A stretch of DNA of 64,000 bases, taken from positions 60,915-124,914 of the forward strand of contig CAYZQO010000009.1 of the NCBI GenBank assembly GCA_964480725.1, written 5' to 3'. A program made the translations under genes and the position numbers. Positions within the stretch are counted from its first letter, which is position 1. Each line of letters opens with the position of its first letter. The DNA is from JAFGBI01 sp964480725 (GTDB lineage Bacteria > Myxococcota_A > Polyangia > Polyangiales > Polyangiaceae). Under the pieces are notes generated by a model. That model was given only the letters and a program-made list of their open reading frames with translations. It did no database searches and was not told the origin of the DNA. Shown here piece after piece: positions 17,990 through 26,564 of the stretch.

Positions 17990-18649
17990 TCAGTCTTCGT
18001 CCCGCAAGGAGGGGACGACCACCGGCCCGTCCGCCTCCCCCCCCTCCAGCGCCTGGCGCAAGATGGAGCGGACGAGGGCGTCGAGCGAGTCGTGGTCCGT
18101 CTTCCGCAACAGCCCCCGGATCTGGCTCTTGAGCGTGTTGTCGGTGACGCCAAACTGGTCGAGGAGGCGCTGTCGAGAGGTGTTGCCCAGCGCCGCCGCG
18201 ACGATGTCGGTTTCGCGCGCCGTGAACCCGCACTGCTGTGCCAGCTCGTCAACGAGCACCGCGAGACGCTGATCGGGGACCCGCTCGAAGGCCACGGCCC
18301 GTCGCACGAAGCCGATGAGAGCGGACCCCGAGGCGGGCTTGACCACAAACTCGGCGCGGAGCGCATGCGCCCGATTGATGCTCTCCCGGTCGTTCATCCC
18401 GGTCAGCACGAGGATCGGCAGGAGCGGGTGCTTCACACGCACGTACCGGACGACGTCGAGGCCCGACCCGTCCGGGAGCCCGAGGTCGGCAACCATGCCG
18501 GTCCACGCCGTCTTGGCCCCAAAGCGCTCCCTCGCCTCGCGGGCGGTCAGCGCCGTCTCCGTCGGGCGATAGCGCTCGAGCAGGCGGGCGATGCTCTCCG
18601 CCGCCTGCGGCTCGTCCTCGACCACGAGGAATCGGGAGGTGAACGCCAT
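17990..18649 (-). CDS. response regulator with LuxR-type DNA-binding domain
   Basis: A 219-residue NarL/FixJ-family regulator starting at ATG 18649 (MAFTSRFLVVEDE). The receiver (4-120) has the acidic pair in VVEDE, the phospho-acceptor aspartate in MVADLGLPDGSG, threonine in LVLTGM and lysine in VVKPAS. The C-terminal domain begins GFTARETDIVAAAL and continues through the recognition helix VTDNTLKSQIRGLL, the usual LuxR pattern. The longer open frame upstream runs into the dispersed repeat and is not coding. No sensor kinase is adjacent, so it is an orphan regulator. Confidence 0.9.
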   Translation of the reverse strand: MAFTSRFLVVEDEPQAAESIARLLERYRPTETALTAREARERFGAKTAWTGMVADLGLPDGSGLDVVRYVRVKHPLLPILVLTGMNDRESINRAHALRAEFVVKPASGSALIGFVRRAVAFERVPDQRLAVLVDELAQQCGFTARETDIVAAALGNTSRQRLLDQFGVTDNTLKSQIRGLLRKTDHDSLDALVRSILRQALEGGEADGPVVVPSLRDED

Positions 18650-18752
18650 TGGCTCGCTGAGCCTGCCACGGCGGGGGCCGGGGAAGAACCGTTCCCGCCA
18701 CCAGCCGCTTCGAGCCAGCCGCCGACGCTGCCATCCCGGAGCGACAATCCGC

Positions 18753-18882
18753 TCTGATTGCGGCGGAAGATCAACGATCTGGAGCAACGAGCCAGCAGCG
18801 GATCTAGCCCCAAGCTCCCTCCGCAACGCACCCTCGCCCCTGGCAACCCGTGGTGGCACGGGAGGCGTTGTTGAGGGCGCCG
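18753..18882 (+). repeat. dispersed ~120-bp element, copy 2
   Basis: Starts CTGATTGCGGC and matches copy 3 at 42 of the first 50 bases. Within the shared 12-codon block, three of the four differences from copy 3 are synonymous and one changes His to Gln (RKINDLEQRASS). The 3' half has inverted arms CAACGC and GCGTTG and an inner CCC/GGG pairing. It lies in the 343-bp space between two divergent genes (response regulator and DUF362 protein), which otherwise shows only the AGGAGG site before the latter. Confidence 0.8.
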
Positions 18883-18992
18883 AGGCCGCTGGCCCGCTGA
18901 TCGTGGCTCGGCGCGGGTCCTACGACCGCGGCGCCGGAGTCGTCACCCCGGTGGGGGTGCGCTACCCTGCGTCCAGGCCAGGAGGTTTCCCC

Positions 18993-20021
18993 TTGTCCGA
19001 CGTCGATCCCACCGAACCGCTGACCATCGCCGAGCCGACCTCGGTCGGTCGCCCCGCAACCGAGGCCTGGACGCGTCGCCGCTGGCTGCTCACGGGCGGC
19101 GCCGTGCTCGGGGCCGGCGCGGTCGCCTCCGGAGTTGGCCTCGTCGGCTACGACCGATGGCGGCGCTTCGGCGACTCCGCCGACGGGCAGGTTCGGGACC
19201 ACCGGGTAGCGCCAGCGCGCGGCGCCCCAGGGCTCGTCATCGCTCGGGGCAAGGACCCGGCGTCGAACGTCCGCGCCGCGCTCGAGCGCATCGGTGGGAT
19301 CCGGCATTTCGTCAAGCGGGGCGAGGTCGTCCTGGTCAAGCCCAACATCGGGTGGGAGCGGACGCCGGCGCAAGCCGCGAACACGGACCCGAGCGCGCTG
19401 ACCGCCGTGATCCTCGCCTGCCGCGACGCCGGCGCCCGGGAGGTGATCGTCAGCGACTGCCCCGTCAACGACGCCACGCGGACCTTCGCGATGAGTGGCC
19501 TGCGCGAGGCCGCCGAGCGCGCCGGGGCGCGCGTGCTCCTCCCCGGAGACGCCGGCATGCTCACCGTGCGGCTCTCCGACTCGCTGGGCAACTGGCCGGT
19601 CCTCTCGCCGCTGGTCCGAGCCGACAAGGTGCTCAACGTCCCCGTCGCCAAGCACCACGGCTCCTCGCGCATCACCGCCGGGATGAAGAACTGGTTCGGC
19701 ATCACTCTGCACGAGCGCGCGCGGTTCCACGCCGCTCTCGATCGGACGATCGCCGATCTCGCGGAGTTCGTGCGGCCCACGCTCACGATCGTGGACGCCA
19801 CACGCGTGCTGATGCGCAACGGCCCGCGCGGTGGCAACCTCGCGGACGTGCGCGAGCACCACGCGGTGGCGGTCAGCGCGGATCCGGTGGCGGTCGATGC
19901 CTGGGCGACGGACCTGCTCGGGGCACCCCAGAAGGAGGTCGAGTACCTCGCGCTGGCCGCGGCGAAGGGGCTGGGCAAGCTCGACTACCGGGCGCTCGGC
20001 TTGGCCGAGGTCACGACCTGA
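18993..20021 (+). CDS. Tat-exported DUF362 protein
   Basis: A 342-residue protein. The start is TTG 18993, chosen because AGGAGG ends 8 bases before it and the product then carries a plausible leader. Residues 40-65 form a twin-arginine signal (TRRRWLLTGGAVLGAGAVASG), so it is likely exported folded. The remainder is a DUF362 domain with GEVVLVKPNIGWE, VIVSDCPVND, HHGSSRITAGMKNWFG and SADPVAVDAWATDLLG. No [4Fe-4S] ferredoxin motif is present, unlike many DUF362 proteins. A metal- or cofactor-dependent enzyme is often assumed for the family; the reaction is unknown to me. Confidence 0.88.
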   Translation: MSDVDPTEPLTIAEPTSVGRPATEAWTRRRWLLTGGAVLGAGAVASGVGLVGYDRWRRFGDSADGQVRDHRVAPARGAPGLVIARGKDPASNVRAALERIGGIRHFVKRGEVVLVKPNIGWERTPAQAANTDPSALTAVILACRDAGAREVIVSDCPVNDATRTFAMSGLREAAERAGARVLLPGDAGMLTVRLSDSLGNWPVLSPLVRADKVLNVPVAKHHGSSRITAGMKNWFGITLHERARFHAALDRTIADLAEFVRPTLTIVDATRVLMRNGPRGGNLADVREHHAVAVSADPVAVDAWATDLLGAPQKEVEYLALAAAKGLGKLDYRALGLAEVTT

Positions 20022-20042
20022 GCGACGCCCCAGTCTGCGGCC

Positions 20043-20060
20043 GCTGCCGCCGGTGGCAGC
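20043..20060 (+). terminator. possible hairpin terminator after the DUF362 gene
   Basis: GCTGCC and GGCAGC form a perfect 6-bp stem with loop GCCGGT, 22 bp after the stop codon and before the next gene. There is no T tract, so factor-independent termination is doubtful. Confidence 0.25.
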
Positions 20061-20106
20061 CCGGTTTGCCGCCCCGAATCGCGCTGGTACGCTGCGGGAC
20101 CGCTCG

Positions 20107-21282
20107 ATGAGCCTCGACTACCTGAGCGCGATCAACCACGACGTTCCACCCGCCGCCGACGGTGAGTTTCGCCCGGTTTCGATCGGGCCCCTCGTCGTCT
20201 GGCCCCCCGTCGTGCTCGCGCCCATGGCCGGCGTCACGAATTTCCCCTTCCGTCGGCTCTGTCGCCGCTTCGGGGCTGCGCTGCTCGTGAGCGAGATGGT
20301 CACCGCGCGCCCCCTGGTGGAGGGGAACGCCCGGACCCTGCGGCTCGCTGGATTTGGCCCCGACGAGGCGCCCCGGAGCCTGCAGCTCTACGGCGTGGAC
20401 CCCTGGTACGTCGGCGAAGCAGTACGCCGCCTCGTCGGAGAGGGGGCGGTCGATCACATCGACATGAACTTTGGCTGCCCCGTGCGCAAGGTGACGCGCA
20501 AGGGCGGCGGCGCTGCCATCCCGCTCAAGCCGAACCTGCTCCGCGCGATCGTCCGCGCTGCCGTGGGGGCAGCGGAAGCGATCCCGGTGACCATCAAGTT
20601 CCGCCTCGGCGTCAGTGACGACCGCCTGACCTTCCTCGAAGCCGGTCGCGTCGGGGAGGGGGAGGGCTGCGCGGCGGTCGCGCTGCACGCGCGAACGGCC
20701 GCCGCCCTCTATTCCGGTGCGGCCCGATGGGAGGCCATTGGTGAGCTGAAGCAGCTCGTCCGGATCCCCGTGCTCGGAAACGGCGACGTCTGGGAGGCGG
20801 AGGACGCGCTGCGCATGATGCGCTCTACGGGCTGTGACGGTGTCGTCGTGGGCCGGGGGTGCCTCGGCCGCCCTTGGCTGTTCCGCGAGCTCAGCGCCGT
20901 GTTCGCCGGACGGCGGCCGGAGGACCCGCCGCGCCTCGGCGAAGTCGCGAAGGTCATGCTCGAGCACGCGGTGGCCCTCGTCGACTGGCTCGGAGAGGGC
21001 CCCGCGCTCCGCGCCTTCCGCCGCCACGCGACCTGGTACACGAAGGGATTCCGGCGGAGCGCGGGGCTCCGGAGCGAGCTGATGCGACTCCGCTCGCTCG
21101 CCGAGCTCGAATCCGTGCTCTCCCGATTGGACGCCGACGAGCGCTTCCCGCCGTCGGCGATGCGCGTGCCACGCGGCAAATCCGGGGGAAGCCAGGTGGT
21201 CGCCCTACCCGACGGGTACCTGGACCATCTGGACGATGCGACGCCGCCACCGGAGGGAGAGTCGGCGCACGACAGCGAGTAG
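20107..21282 (+). CDS. dus: tRNA-dihydrouridine synthase (DusB-like)
   Basis: A 391-residue FMN enzyme that reduces uridines in the tRNA D-loop with NADPH. The TIM barrel opens with VVLAPMAGVTNFPFR. The catalytic cysteine lies in DMNFGCPVRKVTRKGGGAA, followed by VTIKFRLG, ALHARTAAALY (FMN phosphate contacts) and IPVLGNGDV, VVVGRGCLGRPWLF. A C-terminal helical RNA-binding domain with RHATWYTKGF follows. The start is ATG 20107; the preceding open frame overlaps the end of the upstream gene. The last 40 residues form a polar extension. DusB in other bacteria often precedes fis, but not here. Confidence 0.96.
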   Translation: MSLDYLSAINHDVPPAADGEFRPVSIGPLVVWPPVVLAPMAGVTNFPFRRLCRRFGAALLVSEMVTARPLVEGNARTLRLAGFGPDEAPRSLQLYGVDPWYVGEAVRRLVGEGAVDHIDMNFGCPVRKVTRKGGGAAIPLKPNLLRAIVRAAVGAAEAIPVTIKFRLGVSDDRLTFLEAGRVGEGEGCAAVALHARTAAALYSGAARWEAIGELKQLVRIPVLGNGDVWEAEDALRMMRSTGCDGVVVGRGCLGRPWLFRELSAVFAGRRPEDPPRLGEVAKVMLEHAVALVDWLGEGPALRAFRRHATWYTKGFRRSAGLRSELMRLRSLAELESVLSRLDADERFPPSAMRVPRGKSGGSQVVALPDGYLDHLDDATPPPEGESAHDSE

Positions 21283-21359
21283 CGCCGGACGAAGGCGCCG
21301 GGTAGACTCCGCCCGGCTCTCGGGCAGCAGGGCGAGCCCGGATTCGGCGAGAGGTCGGC

Positions 21360-21944
21360 ATGGTCCAGTCGCGGCGATTCACCAGCCTGGTGGGGTGGCG
21401 CTGGCTACCGTTCGTCGCCCTCACGGGCGCGGCGGTGCTCTACGCAATCCTGGTGCCGGCCATGATCCCCAACGATCTCCCGAGCTTGCAGCGGGTGGCC
21501 TCGGCGACCGCGTCGGCGAGGGCCGTGGCGGCGCCGATCGAGGCGGAGCCCGAGGAGCCGGCAGCGGAGCCGACCGCGCGACGCAAGACGCGAACTCGAA
21601 CCGTTCGTCCCACGCGCGCGACGAAGACACCCCGCGCGACGCGTCCGGCGGTCACGGCCGCGCCACCGACGCCCCCACCCGCCCCCGCCCCACCGCCCCC
21701 ACCCGCCCCGCCCCCAGCCGCCCCAGCTCCGCCAGCGCCTCCGCCCCCCCCTCCCGTGCCCCCCCCGCCCCCTCAGCCGGTGCTCAATCCTCCGCCGCCA
21801 CCGGCGGCGGAAGCCGGGGAAGAGGCGGAGGAGGAAGAACCGGAGGAGGACGAGGAGAAAGACGAAGGCGACAAGGACGAGGAGAAGGACGAAGCGGAGG
21901 AGCGGGACGAGGAGAAGGACGAAGACGACAAGGACGAGGACTGA
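21360..21944 (+). CDS. membrane-anchored protein with Pro-rich stalk and acidic tail
   Basis: A 194-residue protein with one predicted transmembrane helix near the N-terminus (LPFVALTGAAVLYAILVPAMI, residues 15-35). A basic Ala/Arg/Thr region follows, then an almost pure Pro/Ala stretch (about 100-148), then a tail of Glu, Asp and Lys in repeats such as EEKDE and DEEKDE. Such composition is intrinsically disordered and gives an extended stalk, likely in the periplasm. No domain can be named. The alternating D/E/K tail could bind metal or basic partners, which is inference. Its real length could be affected by sequence errors in the repeats. Confidence 0.65.
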   Translation: MVQSRRFTSLVGWRWLPFVALTGAAVLYAILVPAMIPNDLPSLQRVASATASARAVAAPIEAEPEEPAAEPTARRKTRTRTVRPTRATKTPRATRPAVTAAPPTPPPAPAPPPPPAPPPAAPAPPAPPPPPPVPPPPPQPVLNPPPPPAAEAGEEAEEEEPEEDEEKDEGDKDEEKDEAEERDEEKDEDDKDED

Positions 21945-21970
21945 CGGTTACCGGTGCGAAGATCTGCTCT

Positions 21971-22087
21971 GTTGCCGCGGCAGGCGGACGGACGGGAGCC
22001 GAAAGCGAGCATTGGATCTCGCCGGGGGCGCAATGGGAAGGGCCCTCGACCCCCGCAGGGTGGCACTACTGAGGATGCCGGCGCCCT
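21971..22087 (+). repeat. dispersed element, copy 4 (diverged)
   Basis: Ungapped alignment to copy 3 from GTTGCCGCGG onward gives 57 of 83 matches by hand count, ending with GGTGGCAC as in copy 2. It lies between two convergent genes. The hairpin is weak here (ACCC/GGGT). I take it as an older, decayed copy. Confidence 0.5.
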
Positions 22088-22128
22088 TGACGGGCCGAGC
22101 GCTGCTCGGGCGGCAGGCGGGTTCGGCG

Positions 22129-22503
22129 CTACCCGAGCCGCTCGCGGAAACGGTCGATGGCCCGACGCTCGACCTTGGTGGGCCGACCGGCGCCCCGGAG
22201 GCGGGGGGCGACGCGTTCCACCCGCGGCGGCGGCGGCGGCGAGTGGTCCTCGTAGAGCGTGCGGGCACGAGCGGGAGCCTGGCGCCTGCTCTCGAGGTCA
22301 GTGACCACAACCACGCACTGACCCCGCGGCGCGTGCGCGGTCACGCGGTCACCGAGGCGCAACACGTGGCTGGGGCGAACGGTGGCGTCGTTGAGCTTGA
22401 CGAGCCCACCCTCGCAAGCGCGCGCCGCCGCCGTCCGTGAGGGGTAGATCCGCGCCGCCGTCAGCCACTGATCGATGCGGACCGCGAGCGGTGGGTCAAC
22501 CAT
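22129..22503 (-). CDS. S4-domain RNA-binding protein (Hsp15/HslR-like)
   Basis: A 124-residue protein from ATG 22503 (MVDPPLAVRIDQWL). The S4 domain covers residues 8-65: RIDQWLTAARIYPSRTAAARACEGGLVKLND, then RLGDRVTAH. The C-terminal half is basic and Pro-rich, ending GRPTKVERRAIDRFRERLG, which resembles the tail of Hsp15-type proteins (RPTKKDRR). Hsp15 binds stalled 50S subunits carrying nascent chains. The match in order and ending is good, but the precise role is inferred. Longer upstream frames are not supported. Confidence 0.85.
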   Translation of the reverse strand: MVDPPLAVRIDQWLTAARIYPSRTAAARACEGGLVKLNDATVRPSHVLRLGDRVTAHAPRGQCVVVVTDLESRRQAPARARTLYEDHSPPPPPRVERVAPRLRGAGRPTKVERRAIDRFRERLG

Positions 22504-22631
22504 GAGCCGTCTAGGGGAGCGTACCATCGCCGTGGCGTGGGCGACACGGGCCCCCGAGCCCCGGGTCCTTCCGCCCAAGGCGTTGTGACGCAGGCTCGAC
22601 GGGCCGGCAATCGTGCTACGATCTGCCCCTG

Positions 22632-23891
22632 GTGACCCCGGCCGCGACCAACCAGTCCCTCGACGTGCCCCGGGTGGCTGTCGAGCTGGTGAGGTTGGCG
22701 CAGGAGGGCCAGACCGGCGTGCTGGAGGTGCGCGCGGAGGGCCTGGTCACCATCGTCTACTTCGAGTCCGGCACCCCTGTGTTCGCCGAAGAAGGGACGC
22801 TGGGCGAGTCATTGGGCCGCGTCCTGGTCCGCCAGGGCAAGCTCACCCAGCAGCAGTACGCTGCCGTCATTCACCGCATGACCCGCAGCGTGATGGAGAA
22901 CGAGCAGGCGCGCTTCGGGGAGGTCGCCGTCGCCCTCGGTTTCATCACCGCCGAGGAGGTAGCCGACGGGCTCCGCGAGCAGGTGCGCGCCAAGGTCGGG
23001 CGGTGCCTCCAGTGGCAGGACGCCGAGCTCCTGTTCCGTCCCGATGCCGAGGCGGTGGCGGAGGTGTCGCACTTCCCCTGCTCGGTCCCGCGGGTCCTCT
23101 GGTACGGGCTCCGTCGCCTCTTCGATCCCGCGCGCTGCCGCGAGGTGTGGGGCGAGCGTGGCCCCGAGCAGTACCCGGATGTCAGCGTCGATCGTGTCGC
23201 AATGGCCGAGATGCTGGACCTTGGCGCGGAGGAGCGGCTGTTCTTGAACCTGGTCGACGGCACCCGTACGGCCGAGATGCTCGTTCAGTCGAGCCCACTC
23301 GACGTGGTCCTAGCCACCCAGCTGCTGACGGCGCTGCTGATCCTCGGCGCCGTGGTGCTCCGCGACGACGCGGCCGAGCCGCCGTCTCGCCGCGGCGCTG
23401 CTCCGTTGCCACCACCAAAGCTGTCGAGTCCGCCCCGAGCTGCACCCCCGGGACCGACGCCGGCGCCCCCTGCTCGCCCGCAACGCGCGCTCGAGCAGCA
23501 CCACAACCGGCTGGAAGCGGAGCAGCGATTCGAGGCGGGCAAGCGCCACCTCTTCGCGGGCGACCCCGCGCTCGCCCTGCCCGAGTTCCTCGAGGCGGCC
23601 CGGCTACTCCCGAGCGCGGCCGAGTACGCCGTCTACGCCGAATGGGCGCGGTTCTCGCTCCTCGAACGCCCGGGTGACCGCCTGCTCAAGCGTCGGGACC
23701 TGCACACGCTCGCCGTGCGTGCACTCCGTCAGGATGCCTCGCTCACGATGGCCCACTACGTGCTCGCGGAGCTGGCCTTGCTGGACGGGAACGAACAGGG
23801 CGTCCGCCAGGCGATTGTCTTCGCCATCCGCTCCGATGCCCGACACCCGCTCGTCCAGCGTTTCGTCAAGACGCACGGGATCCGTCCCTAG
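22632..23891 (+). CDS. DUF4388 protein with C-terminal helical repeats
   Basis: A 419-residue protein starting at GTG 22632. Residues 15-130 form a DUF4388 domain (GQTGVLEVRAEGLVTIVYFE, then SLGRVLVRQGKLTQQQY and FGEVAVALGFITAEEVADGL), common in myxobacterial signalling proteins. A middle helical region is followed by a Pro-rich linker (about 255-295). The C-terminal part (RFEAGKRHLFAGDPALALPEFLEAARLLP) resembles tetratricopeptide helices. It is related in layout to the large protein at 52.3 kb, which also combines DUF4388 with a C-terminal helical module. The function is unknown; social motility and polarity proteins contain the same domain. Confidence 0.8.
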   Translation: MTPAATNQSLDVPRVAVELVRLAQEGQTGVLEVRAEGLVTIVYFESGTPVFAEEGTLGESLGRVLVRQGKLTQQQYAAVIHRMTRSVMENEQARFGEVAVALGFITAEEVADGLREQVRAKVGRCLQWQDAELLFRPDAEAVAEVSHFPCSVPRVLWYGLRRLFDPARCREVWGERGPEQYPDVSVDRVAMAEMLDLGAEERLFLNLVDGTRTAEMLVQSSPLDVVLATQLLTALLILGAVVLRDDAAEPPSRRGAAPLPPPKLSSPPRAAPPGPTPAPPARPQRALEQHHNRLEAEQRFEAGKRHLFAGDPALALPEFLEAARLLPSAAEYAVYAEWARFSLLERPGDRLLKRRDLHTLAVRALRQDASLTMAHYVLAELALLDGNEQGVRQAIVFAIRSDARHPLVQRFVKTHGIRP

Positions 23892-23918
23892 CGCCCCGAC
23901 CGGTTCGCCCACCGGGTC

Positions 23919-24036
23919 GGCGCCCTGAGCAACGCCCCCCTGGCACCACCGGTTGCCAGGGCGTTTCCCAGGGCGCCTTGGCCGAGATATGCTGCTCGCT
24001 CGGTGCTCTAGGTCGTTGATCTTCCGCGGCAATCAA
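23919..24036 (-). repeat. dispersed ~120-bp element, copy 3
   Basis: Reference copy. Read on the minus strand it starts TTGATTGCCGCGGAAGATC and ends near GCGCC. The 3' half (23931-23965) has arms AACGCCCTGGCA and TGCCAGG(GGG)GCGTT around an 8-base loop, a stem of 12 pairs with a 3-base bulge. It sits between two genes on the plus strand, 27 bp after the DUF4388 gene and 67 bp before the phosphodiesterase gene. Confidence 0.82.
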
Positions 24037-24103
24037 ACCGCTTGCCGCTCTGGCCGCCGTCGCGGGCTCCGACTCCCGCGCTCGCCTCGGCAGAGAATCG
24101 TCG

Positions 24104-24940
24104 ATGCCGCCTCGTCCCCCACGTCCCGCGCTCGCTGCGCCTCCCCCGACGACCTTCGCCCACCGCGGGGGTGCCACGCTCTGGCCCGAAAACACCCTGC
24201 TGGCGTTCGAACGTTCCATCGCACTGGGGGTCGATTTTCTGGAAACAGACGTCCACCTGACCCGCGACGGGGAGCTCGTCCTCTGCCACGACCCGACCGT
24301 CGATCGCACGACGGACGGTCACGGCGCCATCGCGGAGATCGCGCTCCGGGACCTGCGCCGACTCGACGCGGGGTGGCGCTTCAGCCGGGACGGGACGACG
24401 TTCCCCTTCCGAGACTGCGGCATCGGGATCCCCACCTTGGGCGAGGCACTCGCGATCGCTCCCCACGTCCGGTTCAACCTCGACGTCAAACCCGACGATC
24501 CAGCGGTGGTCGGGCGCCTGATCGACGCGCTCGAGCTCGGTGGGTACGGCGACCGCGTGGTCGTCGCCTCGCACTCCCAGTCGGTGATCGAGCGCTTCCG
24601 CTCGGGGTGTCGCGGTCGTATCGCGACCGCGGCGGGACCGCGAGAAGTGGCGACCTTCTTCGCGAGTGCTCAGCTCGGTCTGACGCAGCGCCTCCACCCG
24701 TCCTACGACGCGCTGCAGGTGCCCCTGCGCCGGGCGCTCCTGCGCATCGTGGACGGACCCTTCGTGGAGGCCGCGCACGCCCTGGGGCTGCCAGTTCACG
24801 TCTTCACCATCGACGCCCCGACGACGATGCGTGAGCTCTTGCACCTCGGCGTGGATGGTCTGATGACCAACCGCCCCGATCGCCTGACGGCTCTCGCCCG
24901 CGCTCTCGCCGCCACCACGGGGCCAGTCTCCGAGCGCTGA
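24104..24940 (+). CDS. glpQ: glycerophosphodiester phosphodiesterase
   Basis: A 278-residue cytoplasmic-type GDPD that hydrolyses glycerophosphodiesters to glycerol-3-phosphate and an alcohol. No signal peptide. Catalytic and metal-binding residues are in place: H20-R21 of FAHRGG, the glutamate of WPENTLLAFE, E and D in FLETDVHLTRDGELVLCHDP, and the later FNLDVKPDD and VFTIDAPTTM with GVDGLMTNRPD at the end. The TIM-barrel order is complete. Monocistronic, convergent with hisG. Symbol given by family; the substrate preference is not known. Confidence 0.93.
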   Translation: MPPRPPRPALAAPPPTTFAHRGGATLWPENTLLAFERSIALGVDFLETDVHLTRDGELVLCHDPTVDRTTDGHGAIAEIALRDLRRLDAGWRFSRDGTTFPFRDCGIGIPTLGEALAIAPHVRFNLDVKPDDPAVVGRLIDALELGGYGDRVVVASHSQSVIERFRSGCRGRIATAAGPREVATFFASAQLGLTQRLHPSYDALQVPLRRALLRIVDGPFVEAAHALGLPVHVFTIDAPTTMRELLHLGVDGLMTNRPDRLTALARALAATTGPVSER

Positions 24941-25029
24941 CCAAAGGTGAGGACAACGACCCTCGCGTCCCCCGGATCCGGCGCCCGGAAGTGAGCGTTC
25001 GGTCCCCGCGGCGGGTCTGGGCCGAGCGT

Positions 25030-25896
25030 TCACTCGACGATCTTGTTGAGCGGGTACTCGACGATGTCCTCGGCTCCGGCCGCCTTGAGCTCGGGAATGA
25101 TGTCTCGCACGACGCTCTCGTCCACGATCGTGCTGACCGAGTACCACCCCTCCGCCCTGAGCTTCGCGATGGTCGGGCTCTTGAGACTCGGCAGGACGGC
25201 CTCCACCCGGGCGAGCCCCGCCTCAGGGACGTTGAGCATGAGCCCGACCTTGCCGCCGGCGGCGAGCGCGGCGGTGAGCAGCATCGCGAAGCGATCGATC
25301 TTCACCCGCTTCCCGGGCTCGGCATAACAGGTGCGATTGGCGATGAGCCGCGTGGTCGACTGCATGATCTCGGCGATGATTCGGAGCTTGTTCGCCCGCA
25401 GTGAGCTGCCCGTCTCCGTCACGTCCACGATCGCATCGGCGAGGTGCGGGGGCTTCACCTCGGTCGCGCCCCACGAGAACTCCACCTGGGCGGTGACGCC
25501 GTGCTGAGCGAGGAAGCGCTCGGTGAGCGCGACGGCCTCGGTGGCGATGCGCTTGCCCTGCAGATCGGCGACCGTCTGGATCGAGGAGGCGTCGGGAACT
25601 GCGACGACCCAGCGAACCGGCCGTTTGAGCTGCTTCGAGTAGACGAGCTCCGCTACCTCGATGACGTCGTGGTCGAGGATCCAGTCCTTGCCGGTGAGCG
25701 CGACATCGATCACGCCGAGCTCCACGTACCGCGCCATTTCTTGGGGGCGGATCAGCATGCACTCGACGTCGTCGTCGTCGATGCTGGGGAAGTAACTCCG
25801 ACTGGAGACGGTGATGGTCCAGCCGGCCTTCCGAAAGAGATCGATGGTGGATGACTCGAGTGACCCCTTGGGGATCCCGAGCTTGAGCCTACTCAC
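25030..25896 (-). CDS. hisG: ATP phosphoribosyltransferase, long form (HisG)
   Basis: A 288-residue HisG, first enzyme of histidine synthesis, joining ATP and PRPP. Opens RLKLGIPKGSLESSTIDLF. The catalytic domain includes ELGVIDVALTGKDWI and the PRPP site region ADAIVDVTETGSSLRANKL. The C-terminal regulatory domain (about 215-288, with MLNVPEAGLARVEAVLPSL) marks the long form, which is feedback-inhibited by histidine and does not need HisZ. Start ATG 25896 overlaps the hisI stop by 4 bp. The remaining his genes are not in the window. Confidence 0.96.
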   Translation of the reverse strand: MSRLKLGIPKGSLESSTIDLFRKAGWTITVSSRSYFPSIDDDDVECMLIRPQEMARYVELGVIDVALTGKDWILDHDVIEVAELVYSKQLKRPVRWVVAVPDASSIQTVADLQGKRIATEAVALTERFLAQHGVTAQVEFSWGATEVKPPHLADAIVDVTETGSSLRANKLRIIAEIMQSTTRLIANRTCYAEPGKRVKIDRFAMLLTAALAAGGKVGLMLNVPEAGLARVEAVLPSLKSPTIAKLRAEGWYSVSTIVDESVVRDIIPELKAAGAEDIVEYPLNKIVE

Positions 25897-26276
25897 GATT
25901 TGGCCCCGTACATCACCGCCGGATCCAGCAGGCGAGGCTGGTTCTCGGTGAGCGCGCCGTCCGGACCGATGGTGCGGAAGAAGCAGCTCTTGTAACCCTC
26001 GTGACAGGCCGGCCCGCTCTGGTCAATGCGGACCACGATCGCGTCCCGGTCACAGTCGACCCGGATCTCTTGCACCCGCTGCACATTGCCCGACGACTCG
26101 CCCTTCTTCCAGAGCTTGTCGCGAGACCGCGAGTAATAGTGGACGATTCCCGTCTCGACCGTGAGCCGGAACGCCTCTTCGTTCATGTAGGCGACCATCA
26201 ACACCTCGCCGTCCGTCGCGTCGACGGCGACCGCAGTGACGAGGCCGTTCATCTTGGAGAAATCGAGATCGATCAT
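25893..26276 (-). CDS. hisI: phosphoribosyl-AMP cyclohydrolase (HisI)
   Basis: A 127-residue zinc enzyme opening the adenine ring of phosphoribosyl-AMP, third step of histidine synthesis. The family core is complete: VLMVAYMNEEAFRLT, YYSRSRDKLWKKGESSGN, CDRDAIVVRIDQ and CHEGYKSCFF, with the three zinc cysteines and the metal-binding aspartates of DCDRD. There is no HisE domain, so phosphoribosyl-ATP pyrophosphatase must be encoded separately. Start ATG 26276; the frame remains open upstream but with unrelated residues. Coupled to hisG by a 4-bp overlap. Confidence 0.96.
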   Translation of the reverse strand: MIDLDFSKMNGLVTAVAVDATDGEVLMVAYMNEEAFRLTVETGIVHYYSRSRDKLWKKGESSGNVQRVQEIRVDCDRDAIVVRIDQSGPACHEGYKSCFFRTIGPDGALTENQPRLLDPAVMYGAKS

Positions 26277-26527
26277 GGCGTAGCAATGCTCCTCGGACGT
26301 TCCGAGACAGGGCGACCGGCTCGCGGGGGCCGGCGCCGCGCGCAGGGTAGCAGATGCGATCGCGCTGGCCAGGGATTGGCTCTGGAGCCGATCTGCGGCC
26401 CGAATGTCAGCCGCCGAGCCACTTCCTCTCGCACCACAGCTCGGCGCGTGCACGGCGGTTCACACCGTGACCTCTCCGACCCGGTCGTCTCCCCCGAAAG
26501 TACCGCGAAAGGCTGACCTTTCCCTTC

Positions 26528-26551
26528 TTGACACGTGGGCACGACTGTTGC
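26528..26551 (+). promoter_or_regulatory. possible overlapping sigma-70 and sigma-54 type promoter
   Basis: TTGACA at 26528 and, overlapping it, GGGCACG-ACTG-TTGCT (26537-26552). The second has GG and GC exactly ten bases apart, and it differs from the -24/-12 consensus at one position. Both would start transcription near 26563, only 2 bp before the ATG and past the apparent ribosome site, so one of the assignments must be wrong. Confidence 0.25.
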
Positions 26552-26564
26552 TGGGGTAAGTCCC

